A stretch of DNA of 64,000 nt from Pyrocephalus nanus (lineage: Eukaryota; Chordata; Aves; Passeriformes; Tyrannidae): the NCBI GenBank assembly GCA_038380795.1, contig CM076263.1:7864709-7928708 (forward strand), read 5' to 3'. Of the stretch, positions 1-51,248 are shown in pieces. The translations under genes and the position numbers were made by a program. The stretch's first letter is position 1, and the number at the start of each line of letters is the position of its first letter. Under the pieces are notes generated by a model, which searched no databases, was not told the DNA's origin, and worked only from the letters and a program-made list of their open reading frames with translations.

Positions 1-3000
1 CATCAATTTTGCCTTGTCACTTCTCTGTTTTCTACATCTTTGTGTTGGTTTTTATGGTGGTGTTGTTGTGGTTGTCTCCCTGTCCCTTCTCTACTTCTGT
101 CATGGCCACTCAGAGGTCCTCTGTCCTACTCCTGGGCTCTGCTACACTGTGTTCCTTGGGCTGGCTGGTTTAAGGAATGTTGACCTGCTGTCTCACTGTT
201 ACTAAGAGAAAAATGATACAAGTGGGAAGGTGAGAGTTCACATCAGGTTGCTTCAGCTACTTATAACTTTTAGGCACTTGTAGCCATGATCTTCTCTTTG
301 CAGGGTTGGCCAGAAGCAAGGATGAGGAAATGTGGCTAAGGAGGTCTCCATTTATAGGAGAGGTGTCAATAGGAACACTCTATATCACACAAATAACTGT
401 TTTCCCTAGGCCTAGAAAGGTGTTGAAAAAATTTATGTACAGTAGAGCGGGTCCTTTGCCAATTTACAGTGTGCAGTAAAGCACCAGGCCAAAATTTGTG
501 CCACCACATGCTGTTACCACAGGTGCCTTTGAGCATCCTGTTCTGGAGACTGGGGATGAAAGGGAACATTGATAGGGCTGCACTTGTCCATCATCTGGTT
601 TGGAGTAAGGCTTTGGAAGCAGGTCCTGTAAATTTCTAAATGAGTGGTAACAACAATAAGCAAATTTCTACTGTGCAGTGTAATGAATGTTCAGGTAATG
701 CCCAAAAGCGTAGTAACAACATCAGTAACCTTCTAACGGGCTACAAGTACTTTTTTCCCAGCCAGGAGGACAGAGCAACATCAAGATGCTTGTAACAGTG
801 GTCCCTGAATAGCCTATCAAATCTGTTTAGTCACAAGGCACTATTTTAATTAAACCTTTTTGGGAAAGGGGTGATGAAATGTGGCTGGAAGCCTGTTTGT
901 GTGTTACAATTCTGTTTGCTGACAAATGCCTTCTGCAGTAATGATGTCGTAAGAGCACACGCACAGTGCATCAGCAAGAGCTGGTGTGATAGCATCTCAA
1001 ATGCTACCTGAATCTAAAGGGTGACTGTCTCTGGAAATGGTCCATTTCATGACTAGCTCGCTGTTGATGTGCCTTAGCTAGTTCTTAAGTTAAATACGGG
1101 GTTGCATATGGCAGGGGAATCATTTTCCCCACTGCACCTTGAATTTAATGCAGATGCCAGGCCTGCACCAGGATTTTACTACAGGATTGACAACGAAAGG
1201 AAGATACATATTGCTTATGTGGGATATTTTGACACTGAGACTTGATACAGTTCCAGATGGATATGCTACTGCAGAACTCCCTGGAAGTTAGATGTGCAGT
1301 TTTGGCTCGATAGGATTTGTACACATTGCCACCATGTCCCTGTAGCAGTTACCTGTAGTAACTGGTGCTGCTTTGAGAACTCCTGTGCCAGGTTGGCAAA
1401 GTGAGGAGGTTGCTTCCTCTCATTGGAAGTTCTTAAACTGTATGGAGAAAGGACCCACATGCTCTTCAGTCTGAGGTAGTAGCTAGAAGAAAGAACTTGG
1501 AGGAAGAAGTGTGTGTAGGCTTTGTCCCAAGTTCAGTGGGTGGTGGACAGCTGCAGTATGGGATTGCAGGCAGTGCCACAGTGTCTGGTGGCAAATGGAG
1601 GGCTGGTGAGGCACATGAAGGCTGTAGGATTTCACTTGGCATTTTTGATAATAACAAACCCAGTTGATGTCTTAATTGCTTCTCTCACACAGAGAAACTA
1701 GCAACACAGCAGCTGGTCTGGCGGCATGGTCAGGGTCTGAAAGTGCAGCTCTTTCACGTGCTGTTGTCTGCAGTCTGGTCTCCTCTGTGGCTCTGGGACC
1801 GGTAAAGCTTGTTCAGCTCCAGTGGTTGACATGCAACTCTGCTGGGTGCTCTGGTGGCTTTGTCCTTGACATGCTTCCTGACATGGTACGTTTGGCACTG
1901 TTTCATCTCCTTTTTCTTCCATCTTTGAGTCCTTAATGTTTTATTTGCTTCTGAGAAGCAGTTGCCAGTAGGTGCCCAAACCAGTTTTCTGGCTTCTTGG
2001 AATAGTTTTGGATGTAATACCAGTGCTGAGAAGAGGCTGGTAAACATGGAGCAGGATGACACACAGGTTGTATGTCCAGAGTGCAGCTGGAGTTGCCCAG
2101 CATGACTCACTTCCCCATGGTCTGTTGCCTCTTGAAGTCTGGTTGCACCCAGGTGATCCTTAGCCCTGTGCTGAATTCCCGTTAGCCAGTAGGGCTGGTT
2201 CTCCTGATGATTTCAACACAACCTTGAAAGGGACCTTTGCACAGCAAAAGGGACTTGGCTGAAGTGCTTGTAACTGGCCTTCCTTGTCCCCAGTCCTGTC
2301 AGCAGCAGCAAGGAGGAATAGCTAAGCTGTCTGTGTAATCCTCACCTTAATGACTCCCTTCCTTTAAGGTAACGTTTACAGTTGGAATCTGCAGTGGAAA
2401 CAGTGAGCCTAGGAGTCCTTGACTGGGGAATGATCTGCCCCACATGCTCTGCTGCCCCTGGGGATGTACCACAGAGCTCCATGTTTTTGAAGACCAGCTG
2501 TTGGGCATTTCAGTCTATGAGCTGGAGGGCTTCAGGAACAAAGGGCAGCTCTGATTCCTTGTCATGCATATTGTCACAAGGATCACTTAAAAATTCAGTT
2601 ATTCAAAGAATTATGGTGTGTTATCTTGAGACAGATCTTGTGATTTCCTTCTAATCCAGCAAAAGAATCAGTTATGTTACTGAATATACCATAAGCATCC
2701 TGGAGCTGGGATTTAGCTGACAATTAATTATAGACAGATAATTCTATCTCGTGTTTAAAAGCTGTCTAGGCACTCTGTGTTTAACGTCTTGCATCCAAAT
2801 TTTTTAAGTTTTTAGTAAATTCTGTGGGCAGTGGATGAGACCTCTTTTTACCAGCGTTTTCTTGTATGTATCCAAAAGTATCTTCCTAATGGTACCATTT
2901 ATCTTATACCTGTGTTGTGTATTACCCAGTGTGTCTAGACAAGTGCCTCGCTGGCTGCCTGACTCGTGTGCCCAGTACGGTAGTATCCCGTTTTAGAGCA

Positions 3001-3422
3001 GCAGGGATTAAACTGAAGAGGATCAATGTGGTATTTCCAGTAGGAAGAGCTATTCTTAATGCCAAGGGAAGCAGGATGTGCTCCATGGGGCTGGGAGAGA
3101 GAAGCCTCCAAGTGCTGTGATCTGGAACTCTGTCTTCCTGATCAACCAGGTTGTGTCTGGTTGCTGGTTTTTTTGGGGTTTTGTGGTTTGGTTGTTTTTG
3201 TTTGTTTTTTTTTTTTTACCCTTTAGATTGGCAGACCCTGGGCTGTGTTATTTGTGTGCTCAGTTAGTTCTCAAGGCAATAAAATAAGTTTACTTATCTG
3301 TCTTGGGAACAGGCACATTAGGTGTCTGCAACGTGTTCCATAACCTAGAGGTAGGAAACAGCACAGACTTGATCTGTGCTACATATGTGAAGTTGTTAAA
3401 GCTATTTTAAAATGTTTTTCAG
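1..3422. other. Probable UBAP1 5' intron, no gene seen
   Basis: No exon with coding similarity is visible here on either strand; the small open frames overlap each other on both strands and have no recognisable domain. The first UBAP1 coding exon opens with a splice acceptor at 3421-3422, so this stretch is most simply an intron between an upstream non-coding exon outside the window and the ATG exon. It holds only T-rich low-complexity sequence near 3170-3220. Confidence 0.6.
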
Positions 3423-3429
3423 GTTCTAA

Positions 3430-18372
<14,943 letters not shown>

Positions 18373-18645
18373 AAACACATTCCCGGATTCTCGGCGTGCA
18401 ACGGAGCAGGACCAGCCCCGCCACCTTCACATCCAGTGTGACTTGCTCTCAGCGGGAAGGAGTCCAGCTTTTTCCATGCAAGGGAGAGTGACTGAGCAAG
18501 CCCGCCTGGTGCATCACTCCAGCATTTCTCTTTCCACTGAGGGCCAACTTTCTTTCTTAAATTAAATTTTTAAAGTGTCCTTTCCTAAGTTTCCTTTTTC
18601 CAGCTCGGCCACGGAAAGTTCAGACTGCCCAGCCTCTACTGGAAT

Positions 18646-18653
18646 TGTACATA
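18646..18653 (+). promoter_or_regulatory. Candidate Pumilio site in UBAP1 3'UTR
   Basis: TGTACATA matches the Pumilio response element TGTANATA on the transcribed strand, 274 nt after the UBAP1 stop. One 8-mer match in 1 kb is weak evidence for use. Confidence 0.35.
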
Positions 18654-19426
18654 GGTAGAGATGGAGTGGTTCCCCCCTCACTGTTGCACTGAAGTTGGAC
18701 AGAAGAATATTAAGTTGGTTCTGAAACTAGAATGCTTTGGTTCTTTGAAGCTGCTTTTATGGTGTCTTGTCTGCTTGTACTGAATTACTTGACTGTGTCA
18801 CAGTCCAGATTAACTGGTTAAAGTTGACCTTTAGCGCAATGGAGTTTTATTTTTTGGTTGAAAGCTAGTCTGTAACTTAGTAAAACACTGGTTCAGAAAC
18901 TGTCACTATGCATAAAGAGAGAACCTTGTTTAGTCCTCTTGGTTTTTGTTTTTTACCCATGCATCCAACACTTCTGCCAGACATGAGTGTCCAATGCTCA
19001 GTGGGCGTAAGTTCCCTTGAAACAGGTAAGCTGTGAACTCTACCTGGACCTGCAACTTGTGTTGGTTCTTGAACGTGAAGGCAGAGAGCTGGGGCTCAGT
19101 ATTCTTAATCCCCCAGGCTTGTAGGATATTTAAGACAATGCCCTGCTAGGAAATCAGTTATCTTTTTGTTTTAAATAATACTCAGTGTGATGCAGGAGGT
19201 TTCTTTCAAGCACTTTCTTTAAAACAAATATACTCACTGCATTAGTTCCATTTTTCACACTGCTATAGAATTACATAATAACATCTAGTACTACAAATCA
19301 GGTTTGGGGTTGTTTTTGATAGTTCAAAGTATTACGTTGTACATTGTTCGAGTTCTAAATACATAAAATATCAGCAGTCTTGAGGAATCTCTAATTTGCT
19401 AAATATTTTGATTCTGCGGAAGAACT

Positions 19427-19432
19427 AATAAA
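19427..19432 (+). terminator. Poly(A) signal AATAAA, UBAP1 proximal
   Basis: Exact AATAAA 1,055 nt after the UBAP1 stop codon, on the coding strand. Confidence 0.55.
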
Positions 19433-20262
19433 ACCCTCCAATATAACTCCCAGTGTCATGGCTCCCATCTCTCGTGCTCCTTGGCTCCAGCAGGGAACTT
19501 GCTGGGTCCTGCTGCTGTGGGCACGTGTGAGCACTTGGGCAGAACATCCCGATGTCTGGGGCCGTGGCTGCAGTGGTGGAGTGTGCTGTGCTTCTCTGGG
19601 GCTTATCTTTGCTTTGGGGCAAAAACCAAGCCTCGGGATCCAAACTCACGTTAGAGCTGGAGCTTTGGACTTGCACAGGTGAGAGCAGCCCAGCCCGTTG
19701 CCTCAGTGCGGGCTTTTCAGTAGGAGGTTTTAGCTCATCAGGACTCTGAAGGGGGTGGCATTTATCTCTGGTGTTAACTTTCTGTAACCAGAATATTTAA
19801 TTTGAGCCCAGTGTGAAATCCTGGAGCTCTCTGTGAGGTGCCCAAGTGCATTAATTACATACCTTTACTGAAAATGATGCCAAGGAGGGATGTAGCTGGC
19901 AAGAATCCAGGAGATGCGGAGAGGGATGAGGAGGACCAGGGCAGGTTGCCCTGCATGCAACCCCTGGTGTTGAACTTCCCCAGCTCCTAGTGGTGGGGCT
20001 GAAATTAAAACTTGTCTGAGAAGGATGTGCAGCAGCTGGTGAGAAGTGAGACAGCTTGAAATGAGAAAATGGGATTCCTGATTAATCGGAAAACCTGGAA
20101 AACAAAACTCAAACTGCTTTACCATCACTGCCAGGAGCAGTCAGTTGTATTGCTTGTTTGGCTTTCTCAGAATTGATACCCAAAAAAGTGCCCATCTGGT
20201 ACCAGACAGTCCTGAAGAGGCAAGAAGTCTTGCCAGTGAAACAAATTTAGACCAAACCTCTG

Positions 20263-20268
20263 AATAAA
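20263..20268 (+). terminator. Poly(A) signal AATAAA, possible UBAP1 distal
   Basis: Exact AATAAA about 1.9 kb after the UBAP1 stop, followed within 50 nt by GT-rich sequence (GTTAGTGTGTGTTG) of the kind found downstream of cleavage sites. It could end a longer UBAP1 transcript. Confidence 0.4.
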
Positions 20269-20299
20269 ATAATCTCTTGGGTTCTGTTAGTGTGTGTTG

Positions 20300-23200
20300 T
20301 TTTTTCACATTTTCCCTCTGGGGTCTGGTTCTTAACCCCACTGCTCTGCCTATGGAGATGCTGTAGAGGTGAGAGCAGGGAGGGGAGGGTGGTCTCCTCA
20401 TTCCAAAGAGCTGAACCCACCTCACTCTTCCCTTGTGATGTTGCTCGTGTTTTGGCAGTGAGGTTTCTGGACTCACATCCCTGGGTGGCTGAAGGCATGA
20501 AGTGTATTCCTGGGGTGGCATCTCAGAGAAGAAAACACCACGTGGTGAGGGGATTAACCTGGTGTCTTAAAGGAGGGGAATGTGTAAAAAGAGACACAAT
20601 GTGATGAGACTTCAGTGTTGTGGGTGCTGTGCATCACTACTTACTCAGTTCTGTTGTCTTCTGTCAAGGCACAGCTCAGCGCAGACAGGGAGAGGCCCTG
20701 CTGGCTGGAGCAGTGCTGGGCTCTCCCCTGATGCTGGTGAGAGGATTGGCTGCACCCCTGCTCACACTGGAGATACTGGGGCATTCATTTCCTTGGGTTC
20801 TCAGGTCGGATTGATTTATGTACCTGGCAGTTGGCACTTCTGTAACTTTGTCAGAGGTTCTGCCAGGCACAGAAGACTGGGCTCCTGCTGGGAGGGCTTG
20901 TGTGGAGAAGGGCAGAGCCAAAATGTGGCTGGAGGTGTGGGAGCAGAGGTGCTGCTTTGGTTGCTGCTCAGTGTTTTGAGGGTGACTTCTTTCTGGGATC
21001 CTGCAGTCGGGCAGGGGGAGCAGCAGATGTCCCCATGCTCCAGAGGTTTCTCCACCCAGCCCTGTGGCTCCCGGTCCAGCAGTGCTGAGCCTGTGTTGGT
21101 GCTTTCCTGACTGGGCAGCTCTCCACGTTGGCCGTGCAAAGGGTCATTTCTGCTGCTGGCCCAGGCTGGTCAGGCCGGCCATGCTTCTGAAACACCAACA
21201 GGCTGGGTAAGAAAGGGATCTCTACCAACTTCCAGCCCCACTTCATCTTCTGCAGTCAGTCAAATGGGCACTTCAATCACGTTTCCTTCAGAATGGTTTT
21301 TACCTGAGTTCTTTAGTACACTGAATTTTATTTTAAATTGTGTCTGCCACTGAAATGAAGCACCAAGCCTCTTCCATGAACATTAGTAGTCTTTGTTGCA
21401 CCTCAATACAAAACTGAACCCATTTAGCTGTGTTAATTGATTGTATATGGCCAAGCTCTCTTTGTCTCTTAGACTGCTGTAATGACACTTTCACATGCAT
21501 TCCTCAAGTTGAAATGAAAACCTTTCAGCTGTCAGTGGAATATCAGACAACAGGAAGAGGATGACACTTCTAAAATGCCCATTTAGCACATTTTCTCATA
21601 AGAATTAATGCAGCAACTTGGTAAAAACCCTAAAAATGGAGAGAAAACGTTACACCACCTTTGGTAGTTTCTGTTGCATCTGAGGAGCCCAGCATTGGTA
21701 TCTCCTGCTTGTGCAACACTTCAAGCATGTCCATACTATTGCCAAGGCTCGGCAGATTTCCACAGCCAAGGCTGCCTTATTTTTTTAATTTTAATCAAGT
21801 TTCACATTCAGTAGGGAAAATAAAATTTGGAGAACAGACTGATAATAAAAGATTACATTTAGGAAGGTACAATCTTGTGGATTGGCTGGATGACCCCAGT
21901 TTAAAAAAAGATTGTATCAGTCCTCAGGAAACGATGTGTTGCTGTTATTTTGATTACTTGTTGTTTCCCAGTGTCCCTGGCCATTCCTCAAGGGAGCAAA
22001 TAGTTCTAGCTCTGGGAACTGGCTCTGGGAACTGGCTCTGGGGCTCAGATCTGCCAGATGAAACTTGCTTTTTTCACAGTAGACCAGATGGGATTCACAG
22101 GTTGCTCAAATCTGGCAGCTGATTTAATTCGCTTCTCTGCTCACGGAAATTTTTGGTCTCGCATCTGTCTTGTCACAACTGTCTGAAAACAACCAAGGTT
22201 AGGACGTGGCACTGCTGGTTATGCAAATGGTTCTTCCTTGTGTGTTGCTTTAGAAATGTTCAGCTTCTGTAAGACACTGAAAGTGCCTGTGTAGGTACTT
22301 TGCTGAGCTGCACTTTAAAATCCTGAACGTCCATTTAGCCAATACTCTTCTCCCAGATGTCAGAGCACGTGGAGGGAAAGTTTTCTTCACACTGTGTTTC
22401 TGGCTGGGCATCACATTTTCCTGTGACCTGTGCACACGTCCTACAGTCTGACCTTTTCCTTGGTTCCAAACAAACAGACTTGCAAAACTCCTCAGCTGCT
22501 CCCTGGCAGCCCTGTTTGCTGTGTGCTGGCTGAGAAAGTGCTGGGGAAACCACTGTAAGTGCTCGCATCCCTTCATGCGAGCAGGGTGCTCAGGCACCAC
22601 CGCTCTGTGCTGTGCACAAGCACCAAGAGCTCTGGGACACCTCATTTCTCTGGGATTCAAAGAAGGCTTTTGAGCAGGGGGCTGGGACACCCGGATTCTG
22701 GTGTGACATTTCGCTGGCCTGTAAGCTGGACACAGGAACCATCTTGAGAGCCATAAACTCAGACCCGGAGAAACTCCGCTCTCTGCTCCGTAGGGAAAAC
22801 CAGTTTCATTTGTAAGATGGAGACTAAACAGTGCTAAAAACACCCCAACAGTCGAGAGAGTGATGTGGGATTCATGTACGACATTCCTGGGAGTGTTTGC
22901 ACCAAATATGCATCCCGGAGTGTCACTGTGATTACTGCACTGCCGCTCAGCCTGGCTGGGGCTCCTGGCAGGGGCTGTGGAGCCAGGCAGTAAAACCCAC
23001 AGCTGGTCAGACAGGAGTGTTCCATTACCCTTGGCATTTCTGGCTACGGAGCAGGCTTTGAATGAGCTACCACAGGCATTACTGAGGAGACACTGAGATG
23101 GATGAATGTGCTGCGACAGCCCTAATTTTGGAGCGGGAGCACTCACACAGCGTGTTGTCAGCGAACATGTTTCAAGGTCACTTGTGCCTTCAGCAAGTGG

Positions 23201-24102
23201 ACTGGCTTTGTGGTTTAGATGTGAAGCGTGTGCAGCACCAGAGCTTCTGCAGGGCTCCAGCTGGTGGTTCTGTAGTTGCTGATTCAAATACCAGTTTCAC
23301 ACAACAGCAATCAGCAGCCCCTGGGAGCCCAGTGCCTCCAGCCAGGCCCACTTTTCACATGAGAAATCAGTTCTGTGAGCCTGGTGGGCACTGCAGGTCT
23401 GTGCACAGGGCAGGGGGCCGATGTGTGCAGCAGGTAAAGCTGTTGGCCTCTAGCTGAGGGCAGCAGCATGAAACCCACACGCTTATTAACACAACAGATG
23501 AATCTCTAGTACAAAGTCCCTGCTGAACCACTCATCACCCATAACTTAAACCACATCCTTCAGGAGCTCTGGAGTTTTCATCCCACCAGCTAGGGCAACA
23601 ATAGGCTTCCTTCTTCTGAAACTGACAGCACTTCTTGCCCTGCCTTGACTTCCAGGTACCAAGTAGGTCTGATGTTAGTGTAACAACCCCTGGCTCCTGT
23701 TTGCAAACACTTTTCAGGGGAGCTTTTGAGCATTTCTATTCAGGTTGTTTTCCCCTCCACCCCTCCTTTTTTTGGCAATGCAGAAGTGCCTTTAACACGT
23801 GAGAAGCTGCTGAGATACATGAACAGGACTGCCTGCTGCTTGGTGAGATATTAAAAGGCTGCTGAATTGATATTTTTAAGAACGTGGCTTACGGGTATTA
23901 ATGAAAATACAAAGCTTGTGTTGCCAATTAGTCACCTCTCATTTACTCAGAATTCTCTCCATCCTTATATAAAATACACACTAACCACACACATCAAACC
24001 AAAAGCTATCCCCTACCACCCACACTCTGCAGCACCCAGTGCAGCAAAGTGCTGGCTGGCGTTTTCCGTGGCTGCTCCTGTGCCTGTGGAAGCAAAGAAG
24101 GT
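20300..24102. other. Convergent interval between UBAP1 and KIF24; KIF24 3'UTR at its right end
   Basis: Both flanking genes point into this stretch. Candidate KIF24 poly(A) signals on the minus strand are ATTAAA at 22128-22123, two ATTAAA copies within 21784-21795, and AATAAA at 21332-21327; none is decisive. There is a 345-codon open frame on the minus strand at 22250-23287 without recognisable domains, discussed as a finding. Otherwise I see no gene. Confidence 0.5.
22009..22042. repeat. Short tandem repeat, 13-bp unit
   Basis: GGCTCTGGGAACT-type unit repeated about 2.6 times without visible divergence, suggesting recent duplication. Confidence 0.8.
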
Positions 24103-46259
<22,157 letters not shown>

Positions 46260-48428
46260 CTTCAAGATAAAGTCTAAAAGAAATCAAACAAAATAAATAT
46301 TAGAATCATATGAAACATCACATCTGACAAAATTACTAATGAAGAGACTGCACATTTCCACGATGCCATTTCCTCCCAGCCAGTCAGGCTAGAAGCCTTT
46401 TTAACTCCAAGTTTACAATACACTACATTACAGAACATTGCAATAACGATAAACTAAAACATGAAATGACTGTATTTTATCTATCAAACTATTTTTCAAA
46501 ATTATATACAATACACAAAGAGTAAGAAATGCACAAGGCAACGTTACTCACTGCTGCAGAGTTTCTACACGCCTGATGTCTACTTGGTGAATGCCACAGC
46601 TACTGAAACCCTGTCCTCAAGCTGCAGAATGTAAAATGCCTAATTTTAGACACTCAATTTAATATCAAGGCACGTGGTCTAATGTGGTTCAGCTACTCCT
46701 GGTTAACTAACCAAAGGATAAAAAAAAATTGCATTTGTTCCTCATCTCAAGCTGCCTAATTAAGACCATTTATCTTATAGATGAACTATAGCAAAGCTGT
46801 AGTCTTGTTATATAAGTTTTTCTCTTATGTCATGAATCTTGAGAGCATTTCTGAGTCTCCTTGGCAGAATAACCCAAACATTCTCTGAAATCCGAAACAC
46901 AGGATTTCTCTAAATCTATATATGCCCCTGGAATGCCACACTTGTGTTCTTGGGAAACCCAAAAAAGCAACATGCATCACTGAAAGGTATGCCAAAAAAC
47001 CCTCAACTTCTTCACTCATGTCTCACTGGCAATGCACTGTGCAGCTGTCTGTATCCAGATGGATTAATATCTGCAGATATTTTTACTTGTTCCACAAAAA
47101 GGAAAAATGATAGCACTTCAAGTATCTGTTGCCCACTGTCTTCTTATATCTTTGTATAGTCTAGGACTTCAGCAACTACAGATCTAATTAATTTTTGGAA
47201 ATTACAAGAAGACTCAACAAAATCAAGTTATTTAAGACCTAAGTTTTCCTCCCTGTAATTCAGGGTAGATTCTTTGTGAGTATTTTCAAGCCTCTCTAAA
47301 ATAGATTATTTAAGAAAATAAGGTCACCAAATATCACCCCCAAATTGGAGTTCATATCATTAATTAATACATTATGTTGAAGTAATAATAACATCAAAAT
47401 AAAAAAGATTAATATAAAGTGCTGGTTGTATAAGATATTACAAAGGTCAAAAGGTGCAGTAGAGGTCATCTAAAATGACTTAGAAGTTAGAATTTATGCT
47501 GCAGATAAAATTCTGAGATTGAACAGAGACAAACTTCAAGACAGAAGCATTGGCATGCAATTGGATTTATTTGATGTGTGTGTAATGTGATTCTGAAACT
47601 TGAGGCAAAGTCAGAGTCACTGCTGAGGTTGTGAGATCCTGGGAGGGGAAAATCAAAACTGACAAAGGATAGCAAACCCAGAAACCAGGGAGGCTAAACA
47701 CGAAGACATGCAAGGGTTTCACAAGCACTCACATATTCACAGCCTGCCAACTTCTCTAACAGATTAAATTCCACGGGAACCTGAGACTTCATTTAAAGAG
47801 GAGTTATGTCTTGGAAAAACTCCCTTTCTTACATAAGATGGCTTAAAATGTAAAACCAGTACAGGTCCTGCGCAACTCTCTCTATGCACTGCCATGGGAA
47901 AGTCCTGCTTGATGAAAGGAGAGTGAGAATTCAACGCCAAGACACCAATCTCAAAAGTACTGAGACTCCAATAAAAATAATCTGACAAATTTATTTTCTC
48001 TACTCTCTCTGTCCTAATTTACACCTATACTTTTATATATCCTTATGTTAAACAAAGAGTGGCCAAAGCCCAGTGCAAGAACTAATTCAGTGTTAGCCTC
48101 AGTTTGACTTATAATTGAACACAGCACAGAGGAGAAAGGAAAAAAAGGGAAAAAATGAAGACACTTCCTAAAAAAGGAGCAGCAGACAAGGGGGGAGAGC
48201 TATGAATTTGAAGGTCAGGGTTCTAACTGAAAATTAAACATGTTTAAATACCTAGAAATAACAGGTTTTCGTTATACAGAGTAACAAGTGACAAGAAGTC
48301 TCAAAATGAGGAAACTCCAAGCAATGTAGGAACTGCAGAACACAGGAGAAGGTTTGTACTGAGCCATGTAAGCAGCTCGGCATGGCTAATTGGCTAAGGT
48401 CTGTGCCATGTGAAAGCAACTAAATGGC

Positions 48429-48462
48429 TTCTTAATGAGAGCTGCTCTCTTAATGAGAGCTG
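48429..48462. repeat. Direct duplication TCTTAATGAGAGCTG
   Basis: A 15-bp word is repeated after a 3-bp spacer in KIF24 intron 1. Confidence 0.75.
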
Positions 48463-51248
48463 AGATCTGCCTTCCCAGATATAATAAGTCTTACTGGATC
48501 TGAGTGGTTTCAGGGGATAACTCCAATGACTTCCCATCCGCAAAAAGGAATTTCACAACCCAGCAACACCGAACACTCACTAATTAAGGAGTAAAAAATT
48601 AATTAGCCAGGGGGAAAAAACAATCAGTTGTTATAATGACAGGTTCCAGCATTTCTGATTGCTTCAAAATTTGAGACAATTTCTAAAAGATTTAGTCTGC
48701 TTCATACACGAGAGAATTCAGGGAAAACTGCAGTTGTCAGTGAAATCTTTCTGGCCTTTCAATCAATGATGCTCTAAATAAAAAAAAAAAGGTTCCTTTC
48801 TTCTCATTAAAGAACAGTTTAATTCAATACTTTGTGTCTGAAGATGCTTTTTTCTAACAGATACACAGTCCTTCAAAATAAATCGACTCTGCAAAAACCA
48901 AGAGGAGGTTTACAAGAACTCTAAATTGTTAATGCCATCTTCTGGCAAAAAAAAAAAGAGAAGGCCTTTGACTCTTATACAATAAATAACAGCATTCCCT
49001 CAGTTATTGTCAGGATCCAATTTTGTTTGTTCCCTCGGGAAAACAATGTGTCCTGGGGCAGAAAAATATGACATTCTCCAGTGTGGTAGTTTCATATCCA
49101 AACCCAGGTCTTGTTCCCCACAAGGCTCTGAGCGGCTTCAATGAAAACAGGGCTGAGATAAAAGTCTAAGACTTCTTAAAATAATTGGGTATAACATATC
49201 TTGATAAAGAGATTAGTCACTGTGGAAGTACAATTCTCCATGCACACCCAGGCTGCCACCTTTATGTGGCAAGCCCAAGTGCTCTGCAAATTACTTCTTA
49301 GGCCAAGAAGTTTTACAAAGATCTTAAAAGGCTGCCAGATGCTGGTAATGGATGAGTACTTGCTGTAAAAAGGTACTAAAATTATGTATAAAGGGACCAG
49401 TTCTAACCACAGAATTTGATCACATCTTGTCATCAGAGAGCTCATCCTCTGTTTCAGCCTTAGAGGTTTTCAAATGTCATAAAGCTGCAGAAAAAAAAGG
49501 CGGGTGTAAATAGCAGAGAGGAGTGGTTACATTTTTCTGTTCTGCAGGAAATTAACTTACCACAAAATTATGCTCTATGAGCTGGTTCTCCATTTTAAAG
49601 GGCTTTTAATTATTAATAAGCTCTTTCACAGAGCTAATCTTCTCCTTTTCAATGCACTTTTCAAAGTGGAGAAAAGGCTGGCTCTTCAAAGATACTCAGA
49701 GAGTGTCAATCAGTGTGTGTAAAATAAATCAAATAATATGTGCATGTGGGCTATTTTAAGAACAAATCAGCCTTGGGCCACTATATTTTGATCCCTATTA
49801 ACTTCTGATATATCAATGATCTCAGTGCAGTGTTCACCTGAGTAAGACTCACGTGCTCTGTTATGCCACTGTAATTCACTCACACTGACCTGAGAATTTT
49901 AGATTATTGCCACTGACAGTCCTGAGTGCCACCACTGAGAAATGACATAAATATCACTATATCTGTACTTTAAACTAGGGAAATCAGGCCTTGGAAAAGT
50001 GAGGAAATCTTATGAGACACTCCTAGAAATGCAAACTAATGCTACTATACATTCAGTCCTGCAAATAACCTATGGCAATCATTCTGAATCATAAGCTCTG
50101 GCCTGATCATTAAACAGGTTTATTAGGCATGATTTTCAAGGGGATTTGATAAATGCAGAAATTGTTAATCAGTGTCCAAAACCTAAACACCACCTTGTTT
50201 TCCACGCGGATCATTTTGCTTTAAAAGTACTTATACAAATAAAAGTTAAAAACTTGCTAAGTTTGTAAATGTGTGCAGCAGGTGGGTGTTTCCTCTCCTG
50301 ATCACAACCACAGCAGGGTGCTGTACTCGCCTCCCCCTCAAAGAACACTCCAGCACAGGCTCTGTCCACGCCAAAGTGTTTGCTGGTCTTTCAAACACGG
50401 GAGCAGAGTCCAGAACGGAGCCGATCTGGCAATCACACAACAGGGAAAAGGGAATCACATTAACCCACGTCAACACTCATCCACCATTATTCATCTGAGC
50501 ATTAAGCTCTTGCTTTAACTGTGATCCGAAGCCAAATCTGATTTAGCCCTCCAGAAGTGAATGGCTAATTTGCTTTTCCAGAGCACTACACAAAACGCTT
50601 CACCTCTAAATCATTCTGACCCCGTTGCTTGGGAATTGGGGCATTCCTGCAAAGAATGGAGTCAGAGTGTGTTGCACTTTCATAAAGACAAGAGATAATC
50701 TGTATTGTAAAAGGAGCCCATAATTTTAGTTCAATGCAGCAGGTAGGGAGCTGCGAGGCCGTGTTTGACGTGGCAGCAGATCCCCTTGGAAGATCATAGG
50801 ATTACTCCACTCTGTGCACGTAAACAACATGGCATTAAACATCCTGCCCCTCCTTGGAACAAGTGTTGGGGCAGCCCTTTGAATAGACAGACAGCGACTC
50901 ACAGCCTCAGTGTAGCAAAAGTAACTGGACAGGAGGGAAAGCTTTTAATGCTAAATGACAACTATTTTACAGCTGGACCATGACACAGGTCAGCAACGCT
51001 CCCCTTTCCTTTGCCACTGACACACCTGACCCAGAGCAGGTCACTAAAACTACAATTATCGCCCTTGCCTCTTTAAACAGGCTTAAAAACAACTAAATTT
51101 TTGGGGGTTTTTTTGTTTCCTATGAGAGTACTTTGGGGTATTTTAATCCCCCCTCCACACTAAGTATAGCCTGGTGACCTCAGCAGAAGAGGCTCTGCCT
51201 CGCAGCTGATCCCAACAGCTGCCAAGAACAGCTGCACGGAGAGGGGAA

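Larger units (their letters stand above)
18373..19450 (+). other. UBAP1: UBAP1 3'UTR (to the first poly(A) signal)
   Basis: Non-coding, T-rich sequence follows the stop codon. A canonical AATAAA lies at 19427-19432, giving a 3'UTR of about 1.1 kb. A second AATAAA at 20263-20268 could give a longer form. Which site is used cannot be told from sequence. Confidence 0.65.

Noticed and set aside
20580..21110. 176-codon open frame on the plus strand downstream of UBAP1
   Set aside because: No splice context, no domain, overlapped by several other frames on both strands; probably chance.
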